Source: Luteimonas endophytica (GTDB lineage: Bacteria > Pseudomonadota > Gammaproteobacteria > Xanthomonadales > Xanthomonadaceae). Taken from it: DNA of 64,000 bases. The position numbers and the translations under genes are program-made. Shown here one piece after another: positions 1-10,727 of the stretch. The stretch's first letter is position 1, and each line of letters opens with the position of its first letter. The stretch covers positions 47,027 through 111,026 of the forward strand of contig NZ_JARXRM010000019.1 of assembly GCF_029887875.1 (NCBI RefSeq). The letters run 5' to 3'. Below the pieces are notes generated by a model that was not told the DNA's origin, did no database searches, and saw only the letters and a program-made list of their open reading frames with translations.

Positions 1-54
1 CCGGAGCCGGCGCAGCCCGCCAGCTGCCGCCAGCCCGCCGCGCGCCGGCTCCGG
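1..54. other. GC-rich inverted repeat upstream of ahpF
   Basis: Bases 1-10 and 45-54 form a perfect 10-base inverted repeat around a 34-base spacer, in the non-coding stretch before ahpF. There is no T-run after it on either strand, so it is not a textbook intrinsic terminator. It may close a transcript that enters from outside the window; ahpC commonly precedes ahpF in this family. Confidence 0.35.
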
Positions 55-157
55 TCCACTCCTCTCCCCAGAGCCCGATGCGCCGCCGCGAACGGTTGCA
101 TCGCGGGCCGCCATTACCGGCCCATTTCCCTTTTCCCGAGTTCCACGAGGACCTTCC

Positions 158-1747
158 ATGTTGGATGCCGATCTCAAGACCCAGCTCAAGGCGTACCTGG
201 AACGGGTGGTGCGTCCGATCCACGTCACCGCCTCGGTGGACGAGGGCGACAAGTCGCGCGAGTTGCTCTCGCTGCTCGACGACCTGGCCGCGTTGAGCGG
301 CTTCATCACCGTGGAGGTGCGCCGCGACGACGCCGAGCGCAAGCCTTCGTTCGCGCTGTCCTCGCCCGGCCACGACATCGACCTGCGCTTCGCCGGGCTG
401 CCGATGGGCCACGAATTCACCTCGCTGGTGCTGGCGCTGCTGCAGGTCGGCGGGCACCCGCCCAAGGCCGCGGCCGAGATCCAGGAGCAGGTGCGCCGGC
501 TCGACGGCGCGTACCGTTTCGAGACCTACTATTCGCTGTCGTGCCAGAACTGCCCCGACGTGGTGCAGGCGCTCAACCTGATGGCGGTGCTCAATCCGAA
601 CGTCCACCACGTCGCGATCGACGGTGCGCTGTTCCAGCAGGAGGTCGAGGCGCGCCAGGTCATGTCGGTGCCCGCGATCTACCTCAACGGCGAGCCGTTC
701 GAGCAGGGTCGCATGAGCCTGGAGCAGATCCTGGCCCGGCTCGACACCGGCGCCGAGCGCCGCGCCGCCGAGAAGATCGCGCGCAAGGCGCCGTTCGATG
801 TCCTGGTGGTCGGCGGCGGCCCCGCCGGCGCGGCGGCCGCGGTCTACGCCGCGCGCAAGGGCATCCGCACCGGCGTGGTCTCCGAACGCTTCGGCGGCCA
901 GGTGCTCGATACGATGGCGATCGAGAACTTCATCTCGGTGCCGGAGACCGAGGGGCCGAAGATGGCGGCGGCGCTGGAGCAACATGTGCGCCAGTACGAG
1001 GTCGACATCATGGACATGCAGCGCGCCGAGCGGCTGCTGCCGGCGGGCGAGGACGGTCTGGTCGGGCTGGAGCTGGCCAGCGGCGCCGCGCTGAAGGCGA
1101 AGACGGTGGTGCTTTCCACCGGCGCGCGCTGGCGGACCATGGACGTGCCGGGGGAGGCCGAGTACCGCAACCGCGGCGTGGCCTACTGCCCACACTGCGA
1201 CGGTCCGCTGTTCAAGGGCAAGCGGGTGGCGGTGATCGGCGGCGGCAACTCCGGCGTCGAGGCCGCGATCGACCTGGCGGGCATCGTGCGACACGTCACC
1301 CTGCTCGAGTTCGACGGCCGGCTGCGCGCGGACGAGGTGCTGCAGCGCAAGCTGCGCAGCCTCGGCAACGTCGAGGTGGTCACCAGCGCCCAGACCACCG
1401 AGGTGGCCGGCGACGGCAGCAGGGTCACCGCGCTGGTCTATACCGACCGGATCGGCGGCGACAGCCATCGCCTCGAGCTGGACGGCGTGTTCGTGCAGAT
1501 CGGGCTGCTGCCCAATACCGAGTGGCTGCGCGGCACGGTGGAGCTGTCGCCGCGCGGGGAAGTGGTGACCGACGGCAGCGGCCGCACCAGCCTGCCGGGC
1601 GTGTTCGCCGCCGGCGACTGCACCACCGTGCCGTACAAGCAGATCGTGATCGCGATGGGCGAGGGCTCGCGGGCGGCGCTGTCCGCTTTCGACCACCTCA
1701 TCCGCAGCAGCGCGCCGGCCGGCGCCGCCGCCGCCGAGGCGGCGTGA
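158..1747 (+). CDS. ahpF: Alkyl hydroperoxide reductase subunit F
   Basis: Flavoprotein disulfide reductase (529 residues) that passes electrons from NAD(P)H to the peroxiredoxin AhpC, which reduces H2O2 and organic peroxides in the cytoplasm. The N-terminal thioredoxin-like domain holds the CxxC pair C129/C132 (SCQNCPDV). A FAD-binding GGGPAG motif follows near residue 219, then the redox-active CPHC at C344/C347, and a second GGGNSG for NAD(P)H. Length and cysteine spacing match the E. coli enzyme. A GAGGA ribosome site lies just before the ATG. oxyR follows 88 bases downstream, the usual arrangement in xanthomonads, so control by OxyR is expected. AhpC itself is not in the window. Confidence 0.97.
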   Translation: MLDADLKTQLKAYLERVVRPIHVTASVDEGDKSRELLSLLDDLAALSGFITVEVRRDDAERKPSFALSSPGHDIDLRFAGLPMGHEFTSLVLALLQVGGHPPKAAAEIQEQVRRLDGAYRFETYYSLSCQNCPDVVQALNLMAVLNPNVHHVAIDGALFQQEVEARQVMSVPAIYLNGEPFEQGRMSLEQILARLDTGAERRAAEKIARKAPFDVLVVGGGPAGAAAAVYAARKGIRTGVVSERFGGQVLDTMAIENFISVPETEGPKMAAALEQHVRQYEVDIMDMQRAERLLPAGEDGLVGLELASGAALKAKTVVLSTGARWRTMDVPGEAEYRNRGVAYCPHCDGPLFKGKRVAVIGGGNSGVEAAIDLAGIVRHVTLLEFDGRLRADEVLQRKLRSLGNVEVVTSAQTTEVAGDGSRVTALVYTDRIGGDSHRLELDGVFVQIGLLPNTEWLRGTVELSPRGEVVTDGSGRTSLPGVFAAGDCTTVPYKQIVIAMGEGSRAALSAFDHLIRSSAPAGAAAAEAA

Positions 1748-1835
1748 ACGCGCCTGCGCCGGGACTCCGGCGTATGCTCGGCGGCGGGGACGACCCGTCC
1801 CGCTGGCGTCGCCACCACCGGCGACCGGTGGCCGC

Positions 1836-2783
1836 ATGAACCTGCGCGACCTCAAGTACCTGGTCGCGCTGGCCGACCACAAGCACTTCGGCCGCGCCGC
1901 GGCCGCATGCTTCGTCAGCCAGCCGACCCTGTCCACCCAGATCCGCAAGCTGGAGGACGAACTCGGCGTCTCGCTGGTCGAGCGCGCGCCGCGCAAGATC
2001 ATGCTCACGCCGGCCGGCCGCGAGGCCGCCGAGCGGGCGCGGCGGATCGTCGCCGAGGTCGAGCAGATGAAGGAGGCCGCCCGGCGCGAGCAGGATCCGG
2101 AGTCGGGCGCGGTACGCCTGGGGATCTTCCCCACCCTCGCCCCCTACCTGCTGCCGCACGTGATCCCGCGCCTGCGCGCGCGCTTCCCCAAGCTCGAACT
2201 GCTGCTGGTGGAGGAAAAGAGCGACGTGCTGCTCGGCCGCCTGCGCGACGGCCGCCTCGACGCCGCGGTGCTGGCCCTGCCGGTCGACGACGACCAGCTG
2301 CACTGCGAACCGCTGTTCGAGGAGCCCTTCCTGCTCGCGGTGCCCGAGGGCCACCCGCTCGCCGGGCGCGACGGGCTGCGCATGGAGGAACTGGCCGACC
2401 AGCGCCTGCTGCTGCTGGAGGACGGGCACTGCCTGCGCGACCAGGCGCTCGAGGTCTGCCACCTCGGCGGTGCCGGCGAGCGCAGCGAGTTCCGCGCCAC
2501 CAGCCTGGAGACCCTGCGCCAGATGGTGGCCGCCAACGTCGGCGTGACCCTGCTGCCGATGCTGGCGGTGCAGCCCCCGGTGGCGCACTCGCGTTCGATC
2601 CGGCTGCTCCCGTTCCTCGACTCCCGGCCCAGCCGCCGGATCGCGATGGTCTGGCGCCGGAGCTCGGCGATGGATGCCTTCCTGCACCAGCTGGCGGACG
2701 TGTTCGCGCAGCTGCCAGCGGAGCTGTTCGAATACCGGCCGCCGGCGCACCCGCCGGCGAGCGAGGCGCCCGCCGCCGCTTGA
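1836..2783 (+). CDS. oxyR: Peroxide-sensing LysR-type regulator OxyR
   Basis: LysR-family activator of 315 residues that switches on peroxide-defence genes. The N-terminal winged helix-turn-helix spans about residues 1-60. The effector domain carries the two redox cysteines at exactly C199 and C208 (EDGHCLRDQALEVC), the numbering of E. coli OxyR, where a C199-C208 disulfide marks the activated form. The nearby RATSLETLRQMV stretch is also typical. It sits directly after ahpF on the same strand, so the two are probably co-transcribed. The specific cysteine pattern makes a general LysR assignment unnecessary. Confidence 0.96.
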   Translation: MNLRDLKYLVALADHKHFGRAAAACFVSQPTLSTQIRKLEDELGVSLVERAPRKIMLTPAGREAAERARRIVAEVEQMKEAARREQDPESGAVRLGIFPTLAPYLLPHVIPRLRARFPKLELLLVEEKSDVLLGRLRDGRLDAAVLALPVDDDQLHCEPLFEEPFLLAVPEGHPLAGRDGLRMEELADQRLLLLEDGHCLRDQALEVCHLGGAGERSEFRATSLETLRQMVAANVGVTLLPMLAVQPPVAHSRSIRLLPFLDSRPSRRIAMVWRRSSAMDAFLHQLADVFAQLPAELFEYRPPAHPPASEAPAAA

Positions 2784-2889
2784 ACCTCCCCGCGACTGGG
2801 GCTAGGGTTGCGGCTACGGCGGGCGGCGCGCAATGCGCCGCCCGCGTCGTTACGCGCCGGTGCCGGCGCTCCCTTCCGAGGACCGCCCC

Positions 2890-3303
2890 ATGCACGACCA
2901 GAACCCCGGCGGCCCGCCGCCACCCATCGTCGTGTCCGAGACCGATGCCGCGCGCCTGGACGCGCTGCTGGAATCCGACGCCTGGCGCAACCACCCGGCC
3001 GCGGCCGCGCTGCAGGCCGAGCTGGTCCGCGCCGAGGTGCGGCCGCTGGCCGGAATGCCGCCCGATGTCGTCGGCATGCACTCCACCGTCGACTGCGAGG
3101 ACGTCCACAGCGGCAGCCACCATCGCCTGGTGCTGGTGTATCCCCGCGAGGCCGATGTCGCCAGCGGGAAGGTTTCGGTGCTGGCGCCGGTCGGCAGTGC
3201 GTTGCTGGGGTTGGCGGTCGGGCAACACATCGACTGGGAGGCACCGGGAGGTCGCAAGCTGCGCCTGCGCGTGACCGCGGTGGCGCCGCGCGCCGACGGC
3301 TGA
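2890..3303 (+). CDS. rnk: Nucleoside diphosphate kinase regulator, Rnk/GreA-type
   Basis: A 137-residue protein with a short N-terminal helical part (TDAARLDALLES) and a C-terminal GreA/GreB-like domain (about residues 50-130), recognisable by VLVYPREADVASGKVSVLAPVGSA and GLAVGQHIDW. Rnk proteins bind RNA polymerase near the secondary channel and were first described as regulators of nucleoside diphosphate kinase levels. The ATG at 2890 is chosen because it gives the usual family length and follows a GAGGA box. The same reading frame is open further upstream but codes for nothing family-like. It lies 106 bases after oxyR. Confidence 0.85.
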   Translation: MHDQNPGGPPPPIVVSETDAARLDALLESDAWRNHPAAAALQAELVRAEVRPLAGMPPDVVGMHSTVDCEDVHSGSHHRLVLVYPREADVASGKVSVLAPVGSALLGLAVGQHIDWEAPGGRKLRLRVTAVAPRADG

Positions 3304-3369
3304 TCCGGGAACCGCGGGTGCCGGCGGCGCCCGACCGGCGCGCCGTTGCCGGGCAGGAACGCCCGCGGC

Positions 3370-4326
3370 TCAGGCCGGCTGCGCCGGCAGCCGGGCGCGC
3401 CCGCGCAGGCCGGCCAGGAAGATCCCGGCCAGGGTCAGCGCCAGGCCGAGCCATTCGCGCCCGGTGGTCGCGCGGTCGAGCAGCGCGACATCGAGTACGA
3501 ACGCCACCACCGGCTGCAGCAGCAGCAACAGCCCGACCACCGCCACCCGCAGGTGCGGCATCGCCCGAGAGATCAGCACCCAGCTCAGGCAGTGGCCGAC
3601 GCTGGCCAGCAGCAGCAGCCAGCCCAGCGAACGCCACGACGGGATCGCGAACGAGACCCCCTCGACCAGGCCGCCGGCCCCGAGCAGCAGCGCGCAGCCG
3701 AGCGAGGCGAGCGCGAGCACCTGGGCGATCGGCGCGGTGCCGGCGGTTGCGCTGCGTGCCTCCTGCTGCGCACGCTTGAGCCCCAGGTTGTAGGCGGCGT
3801 AGCAGATGCCGGTGGCCAGCCCCAGCAGCACCCCCCAGCGGTACTCGGGAGCCAGGCTGCTCCATTCGCCGCCCAGCAGCAGCCACAGCCCGAAGAACGC
3901 CAGCAGCAGCCCGGCGAGGAATCTCGCCCCGACGCGCTCGCCGTACAGCAGCGCTCCTGCCAGCGCCATCGCGAACACCTGCACGTTGGCAAGCAGGGTC
4001 GACAGCCCCGGGCCGACCAGCAGGATGCTGCGGTGCCACAGCCACAGGTCGGCGGCGAACGCCGTGGCCGGCGCCAGCACCCACAGCCAGGCGCGTGGCG
4101 GCAGCCTGCGCCAATCGCGCCGGGCCAGCACCAACAGCCACAGCAGCAGGCCGCCGAACAACACCCGGTAGAACGCCGAGACCGTCGGCGGCGTCTCCGC
4201 GAACCGGACCATGAGGCCGTTGGTGCCGATCAGCGAGGCGCCGGCGAGCATCCACACCAGCGCGATGCGGTCCTGGTTGCCTCGCTGCTGCATGCGCCCC
4301 GCGTCCGTCCGGAAAGGCCGCGACAT
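3370..4326 (-). CDS. EamA/DMT-family membrane transporter
   Basis: Integral membrane protein of about 318 residues with roughly ten hydrophobic segments in two EamA repeats, as in drug/metabolite exporters. The first repeat begins LVWMLAGASLIGTNGLMVRFAETPP and shows the SAFYRVLFGGLLL region; the second starts near RWGVLLGLATGICYAAYN. The substrate cannot be read from sequence. The start at 4326 (MSRPF) avoids the long overlap with the neighbouring diguanylate cyclase that the longest frame would create; M at 4293 is a second choice. It lies 61 bases downstream of the diguanylate cyclase gene on the same strand, so they may share a transcript. Confidence 0.85.
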   Translation of the reverse strand: MSRPFRTDAGRMQQRGNQDRIALVWMLAGASLIGTNGLMVRFAETPPTVSAFYRVLFGGLLLWLLVLARRDWRRLPPRAWLWVLAPATAFAADLWLWHRSILLVGPGLSTLLANVQVFAMALAGALLYGERVGARFLAGLLLAFFGLWLLLGGEWSSLAPEYRWGVLLGLATGICYAAYNLGLKRAQQEARSATAGTAPIAQVLALASLGCALLLGAGGLVEGVSFAIPSWRSLGWLLLLASVGHCLSWVLISRAMPHLRVAVVGLLLLLQPVVAFVLDVALLDRATTGREWLGLALTLAGIFLAGLRGRARLPAQPA

Positions 4327-4387
4327 TAGCAGGCCGCGACCGGCCCGGGATGCGCCGTGGCCGGCCGGTCGCGATCGGCGAGTGCAA

Positions 4388-6577
4388 TCAGGTGAAGACC
4401 GCGGGCGCCACGTGCACGCAGTTGCGGCCACCGCGCTTGGCCGCGTACAGCGCCTTGTCGGCGCGGTCGATGGTGGCCGCCGGGCTGTGCTCGCCGTCGC
4501 GCCGCGTCGCCACGCCCACGCTGACGGTCAGGCGCAGCGCCTGGCCTTCCCACTCGAGCGCGAGCCGCTCCACCGCCGCGCGCAGGTCCTCGCCGACCTG
4601 TCGCGCCGCCGCACCGCCGCGCCCGGGCAGCACCGCGATGAACTCCTCGCCGCCGTAGCGGCCGAAGATGTCGCGCTCGCCGAGCGCACCGCGCAGCGCC
4701 GCCGCCGCGGCGCGCAGGCAGTGATCGCCGCAGGCGTGGCCGTAGCGGTCGTTGACCGCCTTGAACCGGTCCAGGTCGACGAACAGCACCGACACCGGCT
4801 GCCGGTCCCGCTCCGCTTCGCTGAAGGCGCGCGCCAGCCACTGGTCGATCGAACGGCGGTTGAAGCTGCCGGTCAGGGCGTCGAGCTCGGCGGAGCGGCG
4901 CAGGTTGACCGCCGCGATCGCCTGGTCGATCTGGATCTGGGTCAGGCGCACGAACTCGGTCGCCAGCGCCATCTCGTCGCTGGTGAATCCGTCGCCGCCG
5001 GCGCGCCGCAGCAGCACCGCGCCCCAGGAAGGAGTGCGGATCTGCAGCGGGATCACCGCCTCGATCGCCACCGAATCCGGAGACGTGAACGGCTGCTGCA
5101 GGGCGATGCCGTTGGCGGCCTGGCGCTTGAGCGGCAGCAGCCGCGGCTGCAGCTCGGCCACGAACCGGTCCTTCTGCGCGTGCGGATGCGCCACCATCAG
5201 ATCGCGGCCGTGGAACCCGTGCGCCACCGCCACCATCGACGCCACCGGGAGCAGCGGCGCCAGGTGGTCGAACAGCGTGCGGAAGCCGGTCCACTCGATG
5301 TCGCCGGGAGCGAGCGTGCGCAGCTTCGCCTGCAGCGCGCCGACCAGGTCGGTGCGGGCGGCCTCGCGCTGCATCCGCCGTTCGGTATCGGCGCGCGCCA
5401 GGCGATCGTGATCGCGCTGGTCGCGGTACTCGCTGATCCGGCTCACCAGGCCCACCGCGAACACGATCAGCGTGGCGACCACCCCGGCCTGGAAGCCGTA
5501 GCGCATCGCCGCCAGGCCGGGTACCACGTCGTAACCGGTCATCCGGCGCAGCAGCGCCAGCAGCAGCGTGGCCAGCACCACCAGCAGCAGCGGCCAGGCC
5601 ATCGCCACGCGCCGGCGCCCGGCCCCCATCAGCAGCACCAGGCTGCCGACCCCGCTCGCCGCCGAGCCCAGCGCGGCCAGGGGCTGCATCACCGGGTCGA
5701 GCAGGCGCAGATCGAGCAGGCAGACGGCGGCGGTCGCCACGAGCGCCCCCGCCGCCACGTCGACGCTGCACGAGGCGGCCGCGCCGAGCCGATGCCCGCC
5801 GACGTAGTGCTGTACCAGCTTGAGCCAGGAGGCCAGGAACAGAAACACCAGCGCCCAGATCCCCTGCGCCTGCCAGGTCGCGAACAGGCGCAGGACCGGC
5901 ATCGCGTACAGGTGGCCGTTGAGCGCCGCCAGCGCCAGCAGCGCGAGCGTGGCGCAGCCGAACAGAAGCAGGAAGGCGCGGTCGCGTGCCGCGCTGTAGA
6001 GCGCCAGCGCCAGCAACGAGAGCGTCAGCAGCGCGGCATACACGGTGGCGGCGATGGCGACCGCCCGCTGTTCCAGCCGCGCGACCTCGTCCTCGTCGAG
6101 CACCACCGGGCGCAGCGCCGCGGCCGCGCCTCCCTCGACGTGGAGGTCCAGCTCGACCGGTCCCTCCCAGTGGGCCGGAAGCCGCAACCGATACCCGGCG
6201 GCGAGCACACCCTGGTCGCCGCCACCGTCGAAGAACCCCCGGACCGGGCTGCGCCAGTCGCCGGCTTCGGCCCACATCGCCGCCACCGGCTCGCGCGGCA
6301 GCCACAGCATCCTCCCCGCGCCGTCGGGCCGGGCCGACCCCAGGGTGAAGCGCACCCGCGCATGGCTGCGCTGCGCGCGTCCGCCGGCGTGCCGCAGCAC
6401 CCGGCCGTCGGCGACCACCTCGCCGGCGCCGCCCGGGACCACCGAGACCGCGATCTGGCCCCGGCCTTCGCCCCCTGCCGCGAGCACCGCGGCCGCGAGC
6501 AGGCACACCAGCAGCGCGAACCCGGCCAGGAAGACCGTGTCGTGGTCGCGATGCCAGCGGCCGAACCGGTTCAGCAC
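4388..6577 (-). CDS. Membrane-bound diguanylate cyclase (7TM-type sensor, GGDEF)
   Basis: Protein of 729 residues predicted to make cyclic di-GMP. Layout: an N-terminal membrane segment (residues 13-34), a periplasmic beta-rich region to about 175, seven hydrophobic helices to about 385, a short coiled stretch, a GAF-like region (about 420-560), and a C-terminal GGDEF domain. The active motif is GGEEF at 642-646 after FGRY, with DALTG near 580 and DLDRFKAVND. The position of the RxxD product-inhibition site reads GERD, so feedback inhibition is probably absent. This architecture resembles 7TMR-DISM sensors; the signal is unknown. It diverges from glnS across a 197-base gap. Confidence 0.9.
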   Translation of the reverse strand: MLNRFGRWHRDHDTVFLAGFALLVCLLAAAVLAAGGEGRGQIAVSVVPGGAGEVVADGRVLRHAGGRAQRSHARVRFTLGSARPDGAGRMLWLPREPVAAMWAEAGDWRSPVRGFFDGGGDQGVLAAGYRLRLPAHWEGPVELDLHVEGGAAAALRPVVLDEDEVARLEQRAVAIAATVYAALLTLSLLALALYSAARDRAFLLLFGCATLALLALAALNGHLYAMPVLRLFATWQAQGIWALVFLFLASWLKLVQHYVGGHRLGAAASCSVDVAAGALVATAAVCLLDLRLLDPVMQPLAALGSAASGVGSLVLLMGAGRRRVAMAWPLLLVVLATLLLALLRRMTGYDVVPGLAAMRYGFQAGVVATLIVFAVGLVSRISEYRDQRDHDRLARADTERRMQREAARTDLVGALQAKLRTLAPGDIEWTGFRTLFDHLAPLLPVASMVAVAHGFHGRDLMVAHPHAQKDRFVAELQPRLLPLKRQAANGIALQQPFTSPDSVAIEAVIPLQIRTPSWGAVLLRRAGGDGFTSDEMALATEFVRLTQIQIDQAIAAVNLRRSAELDALTGSFNRRSIDQWLARAFSEAERDRQPVSVLFVDLDRFKAVNDRYGHACGDHCLRAAAAALRGALGERDIFGRYGGEEFIAVLPGRGGAAARQVGEDLRAAVERLALEWEGQALRLTVSVGVATRRDGEHSPAATIDRADKALYAAKRGGRNCVHVAPAVFT

Positions 6578-6666
6578 CCGCGGTCCCCGGTCCCTGCTTC
6601 CCGCGCGTCGCGCTCACCGAATTGCATGCTTCCCCCTGTCCCCGAATCGTTCGCAAGACGCGTGCC

Positions 6667-6677
6667 ATTATGATAAT
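6667..6677. promoter_or_regulatory. AT-rich palindrome between divergent genes
   Basis: ATTAT-G-ATAAT, a perfect 5+1+5 inverted repeat, is the most AT-rich spot in this GC-rich stretch. It is centred 89-103 bases from both divergent starts (diguanylate cyclase at 6577, glnS at 6775). It could hold the -10 element of one or both promoters or be an operator. The half-sites recall part of a Fur box, but one short palindrome is too little to name a regulator. Confidence 0.35.
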
Positions 6678-6774
6678 AGCGTCACACATCGCACCAGATG
6701 GAGTGCGCATTCCACCGTGTGCGCCCCAGGGCGGCGGGCAGGCCCTACACTGTCCGTTTTCCCCGCAAGCGACC

Positions 6775-8553
<1,779 letters not shown>

Positions 8554-8567
8554 CCACGGAGGTCAAC

Positions 8568-8933
8568 ATGCGCGTGCAACCGTTTTCAGCTGGGGCCGGG
8601 CTGCTGCTGGCGCTGCTGCTGGCCGCCTGCGCTCCCGCCGCCCCCCGCCCCGTGCCAGCGCCGCAGACGGCCGAGACACCGGCCGATCCGCTGCAGCTCG
8701 ATCGCAGCTGCGCGGCCGACGCCGACTGCGTGGTGAAGAACGTCGGCAACTGCTGCGGCTACTTCCCGGCCTGCGTCAACCGCGACGCGCAGCCGGACCC
8801 GGACGCGGTGCGCGAACGGTGCGCCGCCGGCGGGATGGCCTCGGTCTGCGGGTTCCAGGAGATTTCCGCCTGCAGCTGCGTCGCCAACCGCTGCGAAGCG
8901 GTGCGGCAGCCGCTGCGGGCGCCGCTGGAATGA
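8568..8933 (+). CDS. Small cysteine-rich lipoprotein
   Basis: A 121-residue lipoprotein: signal peptide LLLALLLAAC with the lipid-accepting cysteine at C21, then a proline-rich linker, then a compact domain with ten cysteines (pairs such as SCAADADC, NCCGYFPAC, ACSC). The pattern recalls the small eight-cysteine-cluster domains found in bacterial lipoproteins; the function is not known. A good ribosome site (ACGGAGG) lies before the ATG. Its stop codon overlaps the start of the deaminase gene in ATGA, so the two are probably translated together. Anchoring in the envelope with several disulfide bonds is inferred. Confidence 0.85.
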   Translation: MRVQPFSAGAGLLLALLLAACAPAAPRPVPAPQTAETPADPLQLDRSCAADADCVVKNVGNCCGYFPACVNRDAQPDPDAVRERCAAGGMASVCGFQEISACSCVANRCEAVRQPLRAPLE

Positions 8934-9508
8934 TGCTGTACGCGCAGGTCCATCTCACCCTGCCCGCCTGGGTGCACGAGGCGGTCGATCCGACGGCGGC
9001 GATCGACGGCGACGAGGCCAAGGTGGCGCTGGCGGTGGCGCTGTCGCGGCGCAACGTCGAGGCCGGCAGCGGCGGCCCGTTCGGCGCCGCGGTCTTCGGC
9101 CCCGACCAGCGGATCGTCGCGGTCGGCGTGAACCGGGTGCTCCCGCAGAGCTGCTCCGTCGCCCACGCCGAGACCATGGCGTTCATGCTGGCCCAGCAGC
9201 GCCTGCAGCGCGCACGGCTCAACCGGGACGCCGCGGACCGGCCGGTCGGGCCGTATACCCTGGCGACCTCGGCGCAGCCGTGCTGCCAGTGCTACGGCGC
9301 CGCGGTCTGGGCCGGCATCGACCGGCTGCTGATCGGCGCGCGCGCCGAGGACGTGATGACCCTGACCGAATTCGACGAAGGCCCGCTGCCGGCCGACTGG
9401 ACCGGCGAACTGGCGCGGCGCGGGATCGAGGTGGTCCGCGATCTCGATCGCGAGGCCGCCTGCGAGGTCCTGCGCGACTACGGCCGGGCCGGCGGCGGGC
9501 GCTACTGA
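8930..9508 (+). CDS. Nucleoside/cytidine deaminase-family protein
   Basis: Zinc-dependent deaminase of 192 residues in the CDA/TadA superfamily. The zinc ligands and catalytic glutamate are visible: H79-A-E81 (VAHAETMAF) and the PCxxC motif as P117-C118-C119-Q-C121. The pattern is closest to guanine-deaminase-like or general nucleoside deaminases; the substrate cannot be fixed, and TadA is less likely because the flanking tRNA-binding residues are not recognisable. The start at 8930 overlaps the lipoprotein stop (ATGATG), which is the natural coupled start. A cytoplasmic enzyme next to a lipoprotein gene is an odd pairing. Confidence 0.82.
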   Translation: MMLYAQVHLTLPAWVHEAVDPTAAIDGDEAKVALAVALSRRNVEAGSGGPFGAAVFGPDQRIVAVGVNRVLPQSCSVAHAETMAFMLAQQRLQRARLNRDAADRPVGPYTLATSAQPCCQCYGAAVWAGIDRLLIGARAEDVMTLTEFDEGPLPADWTGELARRGIEVVRDLDREAACEVLRDYGRAGGGRY

Positions 9509-9573
9509 GCGCAACTTCCGCGGCGCGCCCGCTCCGGCCCCCTTCCCCGCCTGCGGCACCCGACGGAAACCCG

Positions 9574-10617
9574 ATGCAAGACGCCCTGCTGTGCTACTGC
9601 CGCGCCGGATTCGAACCGGAACTGGCGGCCGAGCTGACCGAACGCGCGGCGCTCGCCGGCATCGCCGGCTATGCCCGCGCGAACCGCGACGACGGCTACC
9701 TGCTGTTCCATGGCGAATGCGGCGATGCGCTGGCGTCGGCACTGCCCTGGAATGCGCTGGTGTTCGCCCGGCAGAAGATGGTGCTGATCGCCGACGTCGC
9801 CGCGCCGGACCCGCGCGACCGCATGGCGCCGGTCCTGGCGGCGCTGGAGGGGCGCGGCCGCTACGGCGAGCTGTGGATGGAACACCCCGATTCCGACTTC
9901 GGCAAGCCGCTGTCGGGGCTCGCGCGCAGCTTCGGCAACGCGCTACGCCCGGTGCTGCGCGCGCGCGGGTTTCTCAGCGCCAGGGACGAGCCGCGGCTGC
10001 CGCGCCTGCACGTCTGCTTCGTCGCCGGGGACCGGGTGCTGCTCGGCCGCAGCCAGCCGGCCGACAGTGCGCCGTGGCCGCTGGGGATCCCGCGGTTGCG
10101 GCTGCACGCCGGCGCGCCCTCCCGCTCGGCGCTGAAGCTGGAGGAGGCCTTGCTGTCGCTGCTCGGCGAACGCGAGCGTCAGGCCCTGCTCAAACCCGGC
10201 ATGCGCGCGGCCGACCTGGGCGCCGCACCCGGCGGCTGGACCTGGGTGCTGACCCGCCACCACCTGCGCGTGGCCGCGATCGACAACGGCCCGCTGCAGG
10301 CGCAACTGCACGACACCGGCCTGGTCGAGCACCTGCGCGCCGACGGGTTCCGCTGGTCCCCGGACGCGCCGCTGGACTGGATGGTCTGCGACATGGTCGA
10401 ACAGCCGCGGCGCGTGGCCTCGCGGATGGCGACATGGTTCCGCGAGGGCTGGTGCCGTCACGCGATCTTCAATCTGAAACTGCCGATGAAGCAGCGCTGG
10501 CAGGAAACCCGGCGCTGCCTGGACCTGTTCGCCGACGAGGCCGGTGCGCCGCTGACGATACGCGCGCGGCAGCTGTACCACGACCGCGAGGAGATCACCG
10601 TGTTCGCCACCATTTGA
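9574..10617 (+). CDS. rlmM: 23S rRNA 2'-O-methyltransferase RlmM (C2498)
   Basis: S-adenosylmethionine-dependent methyltransferase (347 residues) that modifies C2498 in the peptidyl-transferase region of 23S rRNA. An N-terminal THUMP-like part (about 1-150) precedes a Rossmann-fold domain with the SAM motif DLGAAPGGWTW near residue 214. The catalytic region includes MVCDMVEQPRR and the conserved lysine in NLKLPMKQRW. The length is near the 366 residues of the E. coli enzyme. The ATG at 9574 gives the family N-terminus (MQDALLCYCRAGFEPELAAEL); the frame upstream is open but unrelated. Confidence 0.95.
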   Translation: MQDALLCYCRAGFEPELAAELTERAALAGIAGYARANRDDGYLLFHGECGDALASALPWNALVFARQKMVLIADVAAPDPRDRMAPVLAALEGRGRYGELWMEHPDSDFGKPLSGLARSFGNALRPVLRARGFLSARDEPRLPRLHVCFVAGDRVLLGRSQPADSAPWPLGIPRLRLHAGAPSRSALKLEEALLSLLGERERQALLKPGMRAADLGAAPGGWTWVLTRHHLRVAAIDNGPLQAQLHDTGLVEHLRADGFRWSPDAPLDWMVCDMVEQPRRVASRMATWFREGWCRHAIFNLKLPMKQRWQETRRCLDLFADEAGAPLTIRARQLYHDREEITVFATI

Positions 10618-10640
10618 ACGATCCACCGGTCGCATTTCAA

Positions 10641-10651
10641 GTGAACTTCAC
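10641..10651. promoter_or_regulatory. Palindrome GTGAA-C-TTCAC upstream of EF-hand gene
   Basis: Perfect 5+1+5 inverted repeat in the 110-base gap between rlmM and the EF-hand gene. A TATACG at 10661-10666 lies just downstream and could be a -10 box, with TTCAAG at 10637-10642 as a weak -35 (18-base spacer). The palindrome would then overlap the promoter, as an operator would. No regulator is assigned. Confidence 0.35.
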
Positions 10652-10727
10652 CGCTGCCGGTATACGTTTGGTTGCGGGATGGATATCGATCTTCATGCGG
10701 TCTTCATCCGCCCAAAAGGAGAGCCCC

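Noticed and set aside
541-1839. A 432-codon frame inside ahpF on the same strand
   Set aside because: Frame-shifted shadow rich in Arg and Gly; ahpF is complete in its own frame.
4211-6673. An 820-codon plus-strand frame opposite the diguanylate cyclase
   Set aside because: Low-complexity His/Arg/Gln product; the minus strand has the GGEEF domain and membrane helices.
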